This document shows, piece after piece, positions 1-8,353 of a DNA stretch of 64,000 bases (positions are counted from its first letter, which is position 1; each line of letters starts with the position of its first letter). A model generated the notes under the pieces. The model made no database searches, was not told the origin of the DNA, and was given only the letters and a program-made list of their open reading frames with translations. The translations under genes and the position numbers were made by a program. The stretch comes from Phycisphaerae bacterium (GTDB lineage Bacteria; Planctomycetota; Phycisphaerae; Tepidisphaerales; Tepidisphaeraceae). The stretch is from the NCBI GenBank assembly GCA_030448225.1, contig JAUJNJ010000002.1:54180-118179 (forward strand), in the 5' to 3' direction.

Positions 1-1
1 C

Positions 2-886
2 CACACCACCGACTTCGGCGTCTTCAAGAACGCGCCGATGGTGAAGGCGATCGTCGTCGGGGGCGGCGCGAAGCTGACGCGCAAGGAGACCGACGCGCTC
101 GCGGAATGGTCGAAGGGCTTCGGCGCCAAGGGCCTGGCCGTGACGAAGGTCGTCGGCACCGGGTTCGACACCGGCGTCGCCAAGTTCATCCAGCCGATCG
201 CCGCGCAGCTCATCGAGCGCACCGGCGCCAAGGACGGCGACCTCCTCGCGTTCGCGGCCGACCGGCCGAAGATCGTCCACAAGGTGCTCGGCGAGCTTCG
301 CCTGAAGATGGCCAAGGACCTGGCGATGAAGCCGTCGACCGAGTTCGCGTGGGTGTGGGTCGTGAACTTCCCGCTGTTCGAGTACGACGAGGAGGAGCGG
401 CGTTACACGAGCACGCACCACCCGTTCACGTCGCCGCTCGACGAGGACGTGGCGAACCTCGCCAGCGCCGACCGCGCCACGATCGAGTCGATCAAGAGCA
501 AGGCGTACGACATCGTCGTCAACGGCTCGGAGGTCGGCGGCGGGTCGATCCGTATCCACCGGATGGACGTGCAGCAGAAGGTCTTCGGCCTGCTCGGCAT
601 CGGGGAGGCGGCGCAGAAGGGGAAGTTCGGCTTCCTGCTCGACGCGCTCCAGTACGGCGCCCCGCCGCACGGCGGCATCGCGCTCGGGCTCGACCGGCTG
701 GTGATGATCCTGCGCGGGATCAGCAACATCCGCGACGTGATCGCGTTCCCCAAGACCCAGAGCGGCGCCGACATCATGTGCGGCGCCCCCGCGCCGATCG
801 ACGAGCGCCAACTGAAGGAAACGCACATCCGCGTCGCCGCCCCGCCGCCGCCGCCCCCCGCCGCCGCCGCGGCCGCCAAGGCGTAA
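2..886 (+). CDS. aspS: aspartyl-tRNA synthetase, C-terminal part (5' end outside window)
   Basis: Class II aminoacyl-tRNA synthetase that charges tRNA(Asp) in the cytoplasm. The frame is open from base 2, so the gene starts upstream of the window; the visible part begins [12 protein letters not shown], inside the bacterial GAD insertion domain. The catalytic core returns with [17 protein letters not shown] and the HHPFTSP stretch. Motif 3 is [19 protein letters not shown], followed by the typical AspRS ending [21 protein letters not shown]. The last 20 or so residues are a Pro/Ala-rich tail ([14 protein letters not shown]) that is not typical of the family. Stop TAA at 884-886. Whether it is the discriminating or non-discriminating AspRS type cannot be told from this part. 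Confidence 0.96.
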   Translation, partial: HTTDFGVFKNAPMVKAIVVGGGAKLTRKETDALAEWSKGFGAKGLAVTKVVGTGFDTGVAKFIQPIAAQLIERTGAKDGDLLAFAADRPKIVHKVLGELRLKMAKDLAMKPSTEFAWVWVVNFPLFEYDEEERRYTSTHHPFTSPLDEDVANLASADRATIESIKSKAYDIVVNGSEVGGGSIRIHRMDVQQKVFGLLGIGEAAQKGKFGFLLDALQYGAPPHGGIALGLDRLVMILRGISNIRDVIAFPKTQSGADIMCGAPAPIDERQLKETHIRVAAPPPPPPAAAAAAKA

Positions 887-1001
887 CGGGCCGATGTACA
901 GCACCCGGCCCGTCGGCACGTTTTCGAAAAAAGGAAACGCGCCGGCGGGCCGTTTTGTTGGCAGATCGAGTCGGCGACGATCCGCCGCGGGGCCGCCGTC
1001 G

Positions 1002-1460
1002 TTATGGCTTGACGAAGTCGGACAACCTCATCGTGAAGATCGTGCCGCCGCCGATCAGGTGCTCGCGGCGCAGGCTCTCCTTGTAGTCGTCCACCTCCGA
1101 GACCGTCAGGCGCGAGTGAGCGACATACCCCGGCGCGAGTTGGAACCGGTACGAGACGACCCCGTCGCCCGTCTTCGGCTGAAGGCTGCACCGCACGATT
1201 AGACCGGACTCTCCCTGCACCTCCAATGTCGCGTAACGGCGGAGTTCGAGATCGGACGCAGGGTCGACCTTCCGGGCCTCGGACACATCGCGCGTGACGG
1301 TCACGTCGATCGCGCCGTCGTCGCCCTTCCTGCTCGACACGGCGAAGCCAGCCCGCTTCAGATTCTCCACGGTCAGATCGAACTGGCGTTTCACGGCCGA
1401 CACCTCGCCACACGTTAGAAGCACCATGACCGCCACGACGCCGAGCATGCGAAGTCTCAT
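1002..1460 (-). CDS. exported hypothetical protein
   Basis: About 152 residues. It begins with a signal peptide (MRLRMLGVVAVMVLLTCGEVSA, cleavage probably after SA), followed by a mixed alpha/beta mature part with no motif I recognise. I chose the ATG at 1460 because a GGAGG Shine-Dalgarno sits about 6 bases upstream; a TTG one codon earlier (1463) is also in frame. The cysteine in the signal region (LLTCGE) does not fit a convincing lipobox, so a secreted periplasmic protein is likelier than a lipoprotein. It is convergent with aspS and divergent from the sigma-factor gene. Function unknown. Confidence 0.6.
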   Translation of the reverse strand: MRLRMLGVVAVMVLLTCGEVSAVKRQFDLTVENLKRAGFAVSSRKGDDGAIDVTVTRDVSEARKVDPASDLELRRYATLEVQGESGLIVRCSLQPKTGDGVVSYRFQLAPGYVAHSRLTVSEVDDYKESLRREHLIGGGTIFTMRLSDFVKP

Positions 1461-1601
1461 CAAAGGCCTCCGAGGGTGAAGGGACTGCTACCTTCGTAAA
1501 CGCCATTCCTGCCCAGGTCCGCGCGCGCCGCTCGCGCTACGAACCCGTGGCCGTTCGAATTTTCTGTGTCACCGGGATCGTCGGCCGTACATTCAAGGGC
1601 G

Positions 1602-3020
1602 ATGACGGACGTGCATCTGGTCGCGGCGTCGCCGCCGGCGGTGCCCGCGGGCCCCGACGGCGCGTGGTCCGAACCTGCGGACCTGCCGGACGACGTGCGC
1701 CTGCTCCGCGCGTGGGCGCAGCAGCGCGACGAGCGTGCGATCGCGACGCTCGTGCGGCGGTACGTCGACCTCGTCCACTCGGCGGCGCGGCGGCGGGCGG
1801 GGGGCGGGCCGCTCGCCGAGGACGTGACGCAGGCGGTGTTCGTGATCCTCTCCCGCCGGGCCGGGTCGCTCCGGCGCGCCGCGCCGCTCGCCGGGTGGCT
1901 CCTGCGCACGACGCGCTACGCCGCCGCCCACGCGCTGAAGATCGAGGCGCGCCGGCGGCGGCACGAGCGACGAGCGGGCATCGCCCGGGGCCGGGCGGGC
2001 CCGCCCGGCGGCCTGTGCTCGGCCGACCCGAGCGCGGCGCTGCTCTGGCGCGAGGTCGCCCCGCTGCTCGACGACGCCGTGCGGGCCCTCCCGCCGGCCG
2101 ACCGGGCGGCGCTGCTGCTGCGGTACTACGAGGACCGCTCGATCGCCGACGTGGCGGCGTCGCTCGGCGTGTCGATCGACGCGGCGAAGCAGCGCCTCAG
2201 CCGCGCCGTCCGCAAGCTGCGCGGCCGACTCGAACGCCGCGGCGTCGACGCGCCGGCCGCGACCCTGGCGCCGCTGCTGTCGAGCCAGTGCGTGCGCCCC
2301 GCCCCCGCGGCCCTCGCCGCGGCCGCGACGGCGTCCGCCACCCTCCCGGGCGCGGCCACGGGAGCGATCGCCTTCACCATCGCGAAAGGAGCACTGTTCA
2401 TGATGACCGTCGCACGCATCCGAACCGCCGTCGCCGTGCTGGGCCTGACCGCCGGCGCCGGCGGCGTGGCCGTCGTGTATGGCGCGTCGGGGACCGGGAC
2501 CGAAACCGACCCCGCCCGACCCGCTGCCCTCGCCCCGGCCGACCCGGCCGCCACGTCGGCGAAGTCGCCGCCGGCCGCCGGACCGGCCCATCCCACCGCC
2601 AAACCCGCCCCCCCGGCCGACGGTGCGGTGGCGCCCGCCGCCAAGCCGAAGATGCCCGCCGGCTTCGGCGTGGCCGACCGGCCGCCGGTGGTCGTCCGCA
2701 CGGTCCCCGCGTCCGGCGACACGAACGTCGACCCGGACGTCAGGGAGATCCGCGTCACCTTCAGCAAGGAGATGATCCCGGGCAACTTCTCGTTCGCGCA
2801 GGAGTCGGACGAATCGTTCCCCAAGCCCCGCGGCAAGGCCAGCTACGACGCCGACTCGCGCACGTTCGTCCTGCCCGTGACGCTCGAGCCGAACCACAAC
2901 TACGTCATCCGGCTGAACTTCCCGCCCTTCAATAGTTTCATGGACACCGACAAGAACCGCGCGGTGCCCTACCTGCTCGTGTTCGAGACGAAAGGCGACC
3001 CCGACACGAAGGAGCCGTGA
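1602..3020 (+). CDS. ECF-type sigma factor with C-terminal membrane anchor and Ig-like (Big_5) domain
   Basis: About 472 residues. Residues 30-120 match sigma-70 region 2 (LVRRYVDLVHSAARR, then LAEDVTQAVFVILSRR). Residues 150-215 match region 4 (LPPADRAALLLRYYEDRSIADVAASLGVSIDAAKQRLSRAV, a helix-turn-helix). An Ala-rich linker follows, then one hydrophobic segment near residues 275-295 (AVAVLGLTAGAGGVAVVYG), a Pro/Ala-rich stalk, and a C-terminal domain with the SbsA-type Ig-like signature (VVRTVPASGDTNVDPDVREIRVTFSKEM). ECF factors with C-terminal extensions are known in planctomycetes; here the topology implies a membrane-tethered sigma factor with a periplasmic sensor-like domain. I preferred the ATG at 1602 over an upstream GTG at 1566. 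No anti-sigma gene lies next to it. Target genes unknown. Confidence 0.85.
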   Translation: MTDVHLVAASPPAVPAGPDGAWSEPADLPDDVRLLRAWAQQRDERAIATLVRRYVDLVHSAARRRAGGGPLAEDVTQAVFVILSRRAGSLRRAAPLAGWLLRTTRYAAAHALKIEARRRRHERRAGIARGRAGPPGGLCSADPSAALLWREVAPLLDDAVRALPPADRAALLLRYYEDRSIADVAASLGVSIDAAKQRLSRAVRKLRGRLERRGVDAPAATLAPLLSSQCVRPAPAALAAAATASATLPGAATGAIAFTIAKGALFMMTVARIRTAVAVLGLTAGAGGVAVVYGASGTGTETDPARPAALAPADPAATSAKSPPAAGPAHPTAKPAPPADGAVAPAAKPKMPAGFGVADRPPVVVRTVPASGDTNVDPDVREIRVTFSKEMIPGNFSFAQESDESFPKPRGKASYDADSRTFVLPVTLEPNHNYVIRLNFPPFNSFMDTDKNRAVPYLLVFETKGDPDTKEP

Positions 3021-3256
3021 GGCGAGCGGCGGCGGGGCCCGACATCCTCCGCCGCGACGCGACGACCCCGCCCCGTCCGGGCAGCCCGCGCACCTGGTCC
3101 GACGCGGTCATCCAGCGGCTGAGACTCGCTTCTTCGTCTTCGTCGTCAGGCGATTGCGGAGGATAATGGAAGGCCGATCAGTGGCCGAGCCGGTGCCGCG
3201 CCGGCTCTCGATCCACAAGAAGCTTCGCCGCCTGCTCGGTCCATTGCATCGGCGGC

Positions 3257-3610
3257 TTATGCTCCTGCGTTCGGGAAACGCGGATCGGCCGGTGGCGGAC
3301 GAGTCGGAGCGGTCGGCGACACGACGAGCAACGTCGTCTCCGGATAGCCAAACGCCATCGCTCGAAAGAAGGCTACATCCCCAAACCAGAAGTCTCTGTA
3401 GGCGTAGCCGTCCGCCTCCGCCTCCGGCCCCGGGCGCAGTATCTCGGAGGCCATCGCCTTCACGTCCCCCGGCTCTAGCGGAGACACCTGGAGCGATCGC
3501 CAAGACTGATCAACGCGCACCACAGGCGGACTTCCCGGCGCGAGAAGCGCCACGTCGGCCTTCCGCTTGTAGCAGGTCTCCAGCAGCCGATCCCAAGCGA
3601 TGGTCGCCAT
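3257..3610 (-). CDS. stand-alone PilT N-terminal-like domain protein
   Basis: About 117 residues. The start (MATIAWDRLLETCYKRKADVALLAPGSPPVVRVDQSWRSL) resembles the N-terminal domain of PilT/GspE-family twitching ATPases, where the motif reads roughly xSDLHLxxGxPPxxRxxGxL. The rest (GDVKAMASEILRPG, then YRDFWFGDVAFFRAMAFGYPET) also follows that domain. No Walker A/B ATPase domain follows, so it cannot be a motor by itself. The ATG at 3610 is preceded by GGGAGCGAG. It could be a regulator or partner of a pilus ATPase encoded elsewhere; that is inference. Confidence 0.55.
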   Translation of the reverse strand: MATIAWDRLLETCYKRKADVALLAPGSPPVVRVDQSWRSLQVSPLEPGDVKAMASEILRPGPEAEADGYAYRDFWFGDVAFFRAMAFGYPETTLLVVSPTAPTRPPPADPRFPNAGA

Positions 3611-3739
3611 ACGATCTCGCTCCCGCCCTGCCGCACGGCCGCAGGTGCATAACGGATTGCAGTTCACTGGCCGCGTCCGCGCCGACGACCGTCGAATCAG
3701 CAGAGACGTTCCGCGGCCGCGGTCCAATGAAGCGGCGGG

Positions 3740-4117
3740 TTATTCGGCAGCCGTCTCCGCCGGGACCGTCCCGCACTCCGGGCAGCGGCTGGGTGTCGCG
3801 CGGAGGTCGTAGCCGCAGGTCGGACACCGGCCGGCCGGCCGTCGCAGGCGCCGCGCGTGTGCCCACCGGAGGGCAAGGACGAAACCGCCGGTGAGCAGCA
3901 GGTGTCCGCAGCCGGGCTTGACGTTGTGCCAGCGGATGCCGTGGTCGTTCCAAAGGCCCAGCGTGCAGTCGAGGGGAATCCAAACTGGGGCGGCGATGCT
4001 CATTGCCAGGACTCTCTGGTCGGTCGGAGGAAGCGATCCATCCAGCCAGCCGACGGCCCAGAAGCCTGCGAGGATGCTGTAGCTACTCAAGCAGTGGGCA
4101 ATCAAGAGCCGCCGCAT
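3740..4117 (-). CDS. small membrane protein with C-terminal CPTCGYDLR zinc ribbon
   Basis: About 125 residues. Hydrophobic stretches near the N-terminus (LLIAHCLSSYSILAGFWAVGWL), around residues 40-60 and around residues 80-95 suggest three membrane segments. The C-terminus is a zinc ribbon of the type CPTCGYDLRATPSRCPECGT (C-x2-C...C-x2-C), a module common on planctomycete membrane proteins. Start at ATG 4117. It follows the frame-broken membrane gene at 4131-4449 by only 13 bases, so both are probably one transcript. Function unknown. Confidence 0.6.
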   Translation of the reverse strand: MRRLLIAHCLSSYSILAGFWAVGWLDGSLPPTDQRVLAMSIAAPVWIPLDCTLGLWNDHGIRWHNVKPGCGHLLLTGGFVLALRWAHARRLRRPAGRCPTCGYDLRATPSRCPECGTVPAETAAE

Positions 4118-4130
4118 AATCACCTGCCCG

Positions 4131-4449
4131 TTATCCGCCGCCGCTGGCCGCCACGACGCGGGCTTCCTCACCACGTCTCGTGTATCGCACTAAAAGCCAT
4201 CCGTGGATGAACGGCAAAGCGATGCAGGTCACGGCGATCACTACCCGGACAAAGCCGGGCAACTGCCGCAGTCCCACTGCTTCGGTGCAAGTGCGCGCAG
4301 ACCAAGATGACACAGAGGGTGTGTAGGACATGACCAACGATGGGATAGCCGGCGGCTAGCTGAAAGCGTTCGAGGCGATATGCCAGGCGGATCGACCAGA
4401 AGAACTGGAAGATTCCGAACGCGACGATGCCCGCGATCAGGTACGCCAT
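4131..4449 (-). pseudogene. small membrane protein, frame-disrupted
   Basis: The first frame from ATG 4449 encodes a membrane segment (MAYLIAGIVAFGIFQFFWSI) and a second hydrophobic stretch ending near HTLCVILVCAHL. It then turns into implausible Ser/Arg-rich sequence. The frame one base away encodes a further good membrane helix (VVIAVTCIALPFIHGWLLV) and runs to a stop at 4131. The simplest reading is one protein of about 105 residues split by a single indel near 4270-4300. It has the same orientation as the downstream zinc-ribbon membrane gene. Function unknown; whether the indel is real or a sequence error cannot be told here. Confidence 0.45.
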
Positions 4450-4552
4450 GAGGTGGGTGACTACTAGTCTACCGACGAAAACTAAATATACGGTGCTTGA
4501 ACGCCACTCGCGTCCTCTGCCAACGGCACCGGTCGCTCAACACCACGATGAT

Positions 4553-7500
4553 CTACCCGCACGTGATGAAACGCCGTCGCCGTCGCCAGCCCGCTCGATC
4601 ACCCGGCGGCCGAAGCCGAGCCGGCGACGAGGGCGGCTGACGGCGGCGGCGATCTCGCCGAACGCCGCTCGAACCGTGGCGGGGCATCGGCGCGGTCAAG
4701 GGTTTGGGGATGGCGGAAACCCGGCGACGGATGACGCGGACGCGCTGGGCCCGGCTGGTCGGCGATTCGAGACGGCGGCGGCGGCGCAGGTGGGGCGGTC
4801 GGCAGCGGCTCCGGCGAGTCGGATGACGGCGGCGTTGGCGCGGTCGCGGGCGCCGGTTGCGTGGCGCCGGCCGGCGCGGGTCGGGCTGGCCGTCGAGCGT
4901 CCAGAAGATCGCGTTCTGCACGAACGCGTCGGACCACTTCGGCGAGTAGCCGGTGATGCCCCACGTGCCGGTGCCGAGCAGGCCGCTGACGACGTCGAGC
5001 CGGGAGATCAGGACCGTGCCCTTGCCGTAAGGGATCGCCTCGATCACGGCGTTGGCGGGCTTCACGCGGCCGGACGCGAACGGGCGGAGCACGGGCTCGG
5101 GCGGCGCGGTCATGCCGGGCGGGCCGGCGCGAACAGCGGGTGGGTACCCGGCCGCAGCGGCACGGCGCGCCGCCGACGCGCGCGGGCGAGGCCGCCGCGG
5201 ACGGCGTCGGTGAACGCGCGACCCGCCGCAGTCGTCGATCAGCAGCACGCCCCCCGCCTCGACGTACGCGCGGGTGGCGGCGACCTCGGCGTCGGTCGGG
5301 TCGTGCCCGGCGGTGCCGGTCAGGTGCGCGAACGGCGCGGTCTCGGGCCGCAGGTCGGACCACTTCGTGCGGAGGACATCGACGGCGGTGCCGGTCCGGT
5401 AGCGCATCAGCCGGACGAACCGCGTCCACGCCCAGGGCTCGGGGTCCCAGTTGCCGGCGTACTCCAGCCGCGCGACGCGCACGACGCCGGCCAGCGGGCC
5501 GCCCGGCGGCTCGGGCAGGTGCGGCGACTGCAGGCGGTTGCGCAGGTCGCGGGCGCCGGCGGCGTAGACGTGGAGGTTGGCGCCGATCTGGAACACGTGC
5601 GGCATCGTCTTGTCGCGCCGCGTCATCCAGGTCTTGGCGAGGTCTGCACTCGTGTGCAGCATGAGCACGCGGGACCCGTTGCTGATCGCCCTCAGCGGGA
5701 CGCGCCGCGCGTCGACCTTGAACGGCGTCGTGTAGAGCGGGTGCCCGGGCGGCACGTCGGTGTACTCGTAGGCGGGGAACAGCTTGCGCGCCAGGTCGGT
5801 CGCGAACTTGTCGAACTCGATCATCCCGCCGTCGGCGTGCGTGAAGATCAGGCCCCCGGCGAGCGCGAAGTTGCGGAGCTTGTCGTACTCCTCCTTCGAG
5901 AACCGCGGCCGGCGGTGGCTGGCGATGTAGAGCACCGGCGCGTCGGCCCAGTCGTCCCAAGGCGTCTTGATCGAGACGACCTGCCAGTTCAGCGGCCGCT
6001 CCATCGCGCGCGAGACGTACCGCGTGAGGCCCGACAGGTCGCGCCGGCGGTTCGACCAGTAGCCGTCGAACCGCAGCTTGTTGAACAGGATCGGGTGCCG
6101 CCCGCGCGAGAGGAACAGGAGGACGAACGACGTCTCGACCGGGTCGCCCCAGCCGCCGTCGGGCTGCTGGCGGGAGATCGCGTCGGCGGCGAGGCGTCGG
6201 TACCAGTCGTGCGCGCCGAAGTACTTCAGCCCCGACGCCAGCCCGACGCGCTCGACGCCGTACAGCGTGTACCCGTAGTGGCCGCTGATCTGGAACGCAT
6301 TGCCGCCGGTCTCGAGCCACCCGAGGCCGGCGGCGAGCGACGGGGAGAACGGCGGGCGGCCGAGGACGAAGTCGGGCCGGGCCGCGTCGAGCTGGTCGCG
6401 CACAACGAACAGCGAGGCGACGCCGGCGGCGGTCATCGACAAGCCCGAGCCGACCGTCATGCTGCTGTCGACCGTCTGGTAACCCCACGTCCCATTCGGC
6501 GACTGACATCCCACCCAGTGGCGCTCGACGTCCTCCCAATAGCTGATCGGCACCTCCGCGCCCGCGTCGGCGCCGGCCCAGACCCCCAGCAGCCCGTACT
6601 GGCTGTTCGAGTTGTCGCTCCACCCCTGTGAAGAGCTGTGGCTATGCGAACCGTACCCGTAGGCGCCGTTCTTGTGCTCTGACACGAGCTTGTTCACGTC
6701 CATCCGGAGTTGCAGACGGTCCTGCCGACGGTTGAACAACGACAGGCACGACACGCGCAGGGCCCGCGAATAAGTCTCGAAGTTCCGATCGAACTTTGCG
6801 TCGCGAACGCCGTCGAGCAGCGCCTTCCCGAGCGGGCCCCCTGGGTGGAGCCGCTGATCGTTCACCGCCAGTCCCGCCTGGAGCAGCGCGTAGACCGCCA
6901 GCGCGTTGCGGCCGGCGTCGGCGTCCATCTGTCCCGAGCGGCGGTTGAACTTGGACGCGAGGTTCTCGATGCCCGCGCGGATCGACTTCTCGATCATCTC
7001 GTCGGTGACGCCGCCGGTCGCGGGGATCGGCGTGGGCGCCAGGGCCGGCCGCGTGACGACGGCGGTGCGGAGCGGCCGCGTGGTCGGCGCGCTCGCCGCG
7101 GTCGCGGGCGAGATGGCCGACGGCTGCGACGCCGACGGCGCGGTCGTGGGTGCCGGCGCCGCCGCGTCGCCGGCGTCGGGCGCGGGGGCGGCGGTCATGT
7201 CGATCGGCTCGTCGTCGGCCCCGGCGTCTGCGGGCGCGGTGGTGGCCGCGGTGCGGTCGTCGCCGGGCGTTATCGATCCGGCATCTGGCGCGACGGGTCG
7301 CGCTCCCGGGGGTGGGGCGGGCCACGATAACGTGTCGATGCCGGACGCGTCCTCTGGCGCGGGGCCGTGCGCGACGGAATCGGCGGCGCGCGCGGTCCGC
7401 GAAGGGGACGCCGCGGGCGCGGGCGGCGGCGGCGATGCGTGTCGAAGGTCGACGACGGCAGCCGCGTCCGGCGTCGCCGCGATCGTCGTGCCCGTTCGCT

Positions 7501-7945
7501 CCTGGTGGCGGAGGACGAGCGCCAGCGCCACGAGCGAGGGGATCATGCCCAGGACGACGCCAGCCGCGAGCCACGCCAGCGGGCGATGGGCCGGCGCGGG
7601 CGGCGACGCGTAAACCGTTCGCACGGCGGCCGTCGACGGGTCACGAGGCGTCTCGCGTATCTCGAAGGTCGCGAGGTCGGCGGCGGCCGTGATTACTGCC
7701 GTCTCGTTCGGCGGCGCGGCGGACCCGATCGGACCGTCGGCGCTGCCGCTCGCGGGTGCTTCGGCCGGATCGGTGGCGACGTCCGTCGCCGCGGGCGGAT
7801 CGACGACGTCTCCCTCCCCCACCGACTCAAGCGCCGGCGAGTTGAACCGGATGCCGCAGGCCGGGCAGAGGAGAAGTTGCGCGCCCTCCTGCTCGTCGAC
7901 GTAGATGGACTTTTGGCACGACGGGCAACTGATCTTCGTCGCCAT
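4553..7945 (-). CDS. DUF4159-domain protein with N-terminal zinc ribbon and prenyltransferase-like repeats (with indels near the 3' end)
   Basis: About 1,130 residues. Domains in order: a zinc ribbon (CPSCQKSI...CPACG) at residues 6-35; a long Ala/Pro/Thr linker enclosing one membrane helix (LAWLAAGVVLGMIPSLVALAL); squalene-cyclase/prenyltransferase-like alpha-alpha repeats (e.g. CQSPNGTWGYQ, QPDGGWGDPVETSF); and a DUF4159 domain (PVLYIASHRRPRFSKEEYDKLRNFALAGGLIFTHADGG). I chose ATG 7945 because the zinc ribbon starts there. Near 5210 the conserved LLIDDCGGSR is followed by nonsense, while another frame gives FTDAVRGGLARARRR; a two-base loss (CGCGCG to CGCG) and a compensating change about 150 bases later explain it. 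The last 100 or so residues are Arg-rich and probably also off-frame, so the true stop is uncertain (4553-4602). Planctomycete DUF4159 proteins are uncharacterised. Confidence 0.75.
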   Translation of the reverse strand: MATKISCPSCQKSIYVDEQEGAQLLLCPACGIRFNSPALESVGEGDVVDPPAATDVATDPAEAPASGSADGPIGSAAPPNETAVITAAADLATFEIRETPRDPSTAAVRTVYASPPAPAHRPLAWLAAGVVLGMIPSLVALALVLRHQERTGTTIAATPDAAAVVDLRHASPPPPAPAASPSRTARAADSVAHGPAPEDASGIDTLSWPAPPPGARPVAPDAGSITPGDDRTAATTAPADAGADDEPIDMTAAPAPDAGDAAAPAPTTAPSASQPSAISPATAASAPTTRPLRTAVVTRPALAPTPIPATGGVTDEMIEKSIRAGIENLASKFNRRSGQMDADAGRNALAVYALLQAGLAVNDQRLHPGGPLGKALLDGVRDAKFDRNFETYSRALRVSCLSLFNRRQDRLQLRMDVNKLVSEHKNGAYGYGSHSHSSSQGWSDNSNSQYGLLGVWAGADAGAEVPISYWEDVERHWVGCQSPNGTWGYQTVDSSMTVGSGLSMTAAGVASLFVVRDQLDAARPDFVLGRPPFSPSLAAGLGWLETGGNAFQISGHYGYTLYGVERVGLASGLKYFGAHDWYRRLAADAISRQQPDGGWGDPVETSFVLLFLSRGRHPILFNKLRFDGYWSNRRRDLSGLTRYVSRAMERPLNWQVVSIKTPWDDWADAPVLYIASHRRPRFSKEEYDKLRNFALAGGLIFTHADGGMIEFDKFATDLARKLFPAYEYTDVPPGHPLYTTPFKVDARRVPLRAISNGSRVLMLHTSADLAKTWMTRRDKTMPHVFQIGANLHVYAAGARDLRNRLQSPHLPEPPGGPLAGVVRVARLEYAGNWDPEPWAWTRFVRLMRYRTGTAVDVLRTKWSDLRPETAPFAHLTGTAGHDPTDAEVAATRAYVEAGGVLLIDDCGGSRVHRRRPRRPRPRASAARRAAAAGYPPAVRAGPPGMTAPPEPVLRPFASGRVKPANAVIEAIPYGKGTVLISRLDVVSGLLGTGTWGITGYSPKWSDAFVQNAIFWTLDGQPDPRRPAPRNRRPRPRQRRRHPTRRSRCRPPHLRRRRRLESPTSRAQRVRVIRRRVSAIPKPLTAPMPRHGSSGVRRDRRRRQPPSSPARLRPPGDRAGWRRRRRFITCG

Positions 7946-8353
7946 CAAGAACCCCCGGGGAACGTAGGCGAGGCGCCCTGCGACGCGGCGTCGGGGCGAC
8001 GACCGGCCGCAGGATCGAGGCAGCGGCACGTGCCCGGCGACAGAGGTAGTATAACACCGAAGGCGGGAGGACCGGCGCGGCTCGTCTCCGCAGGCCGTGC
8101 CGGCGCGCGGCGTTCGGCGTGATCACCCGGCGGCACGGGCGCGGGATTTACGACCGCCCCGCCACGAGTCGCGTCGCTCACCGGCCGACGCCGCGCCGAG
8201 GCTTAGCGTAATCGTCGCCGACGCCGCCGGCAATCGATAAACCGCCTGCCCGCCGGGCCGCGGCCGGCGGTCCGATTGTCTAGGCCGGGGTCGCATGCTA
8301 CAACGCGACGGCATCGCGTTGAACTGGGATACGGCAGCGCGCGGTTGGTCACC
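7946..8353. other. intergenic region between the divergent DUF4159 and pyk genes
   Basis: About 400 bases without a credible gene. On the minus side a TATACT-like hexamer (complement of AGTATA near 8048) may serve the DUF4159 gene. On the plus side the pyk promoter candidate lies at 8276-8304. Nothing else stands out. Confidence 0.4.
8276..8304 (+). promoter_or_regulatory. candidate sigma-70-like promoter of pyk
   Basis: TTGTCT (8276-8281) is followed after exactly 17 bases by TACAAC (8299-8304), resembling -35 and -10 hexamers. It sits about 50 bases ahead of the pyruvate kinase start codon. Judged by eye only; GC-rich planctomycete promoters are poorly defined. Confidence 0.35.

Noticed and set aside
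4427..6631. 734-residue plus-strand open frame opposite the DUF4159 gene
   Set aside because: It is a high-GC shadow of the minus-strand gene: Arg/Ala/Pro/Gly-biased, no motif and no Shine-Dalgarno.
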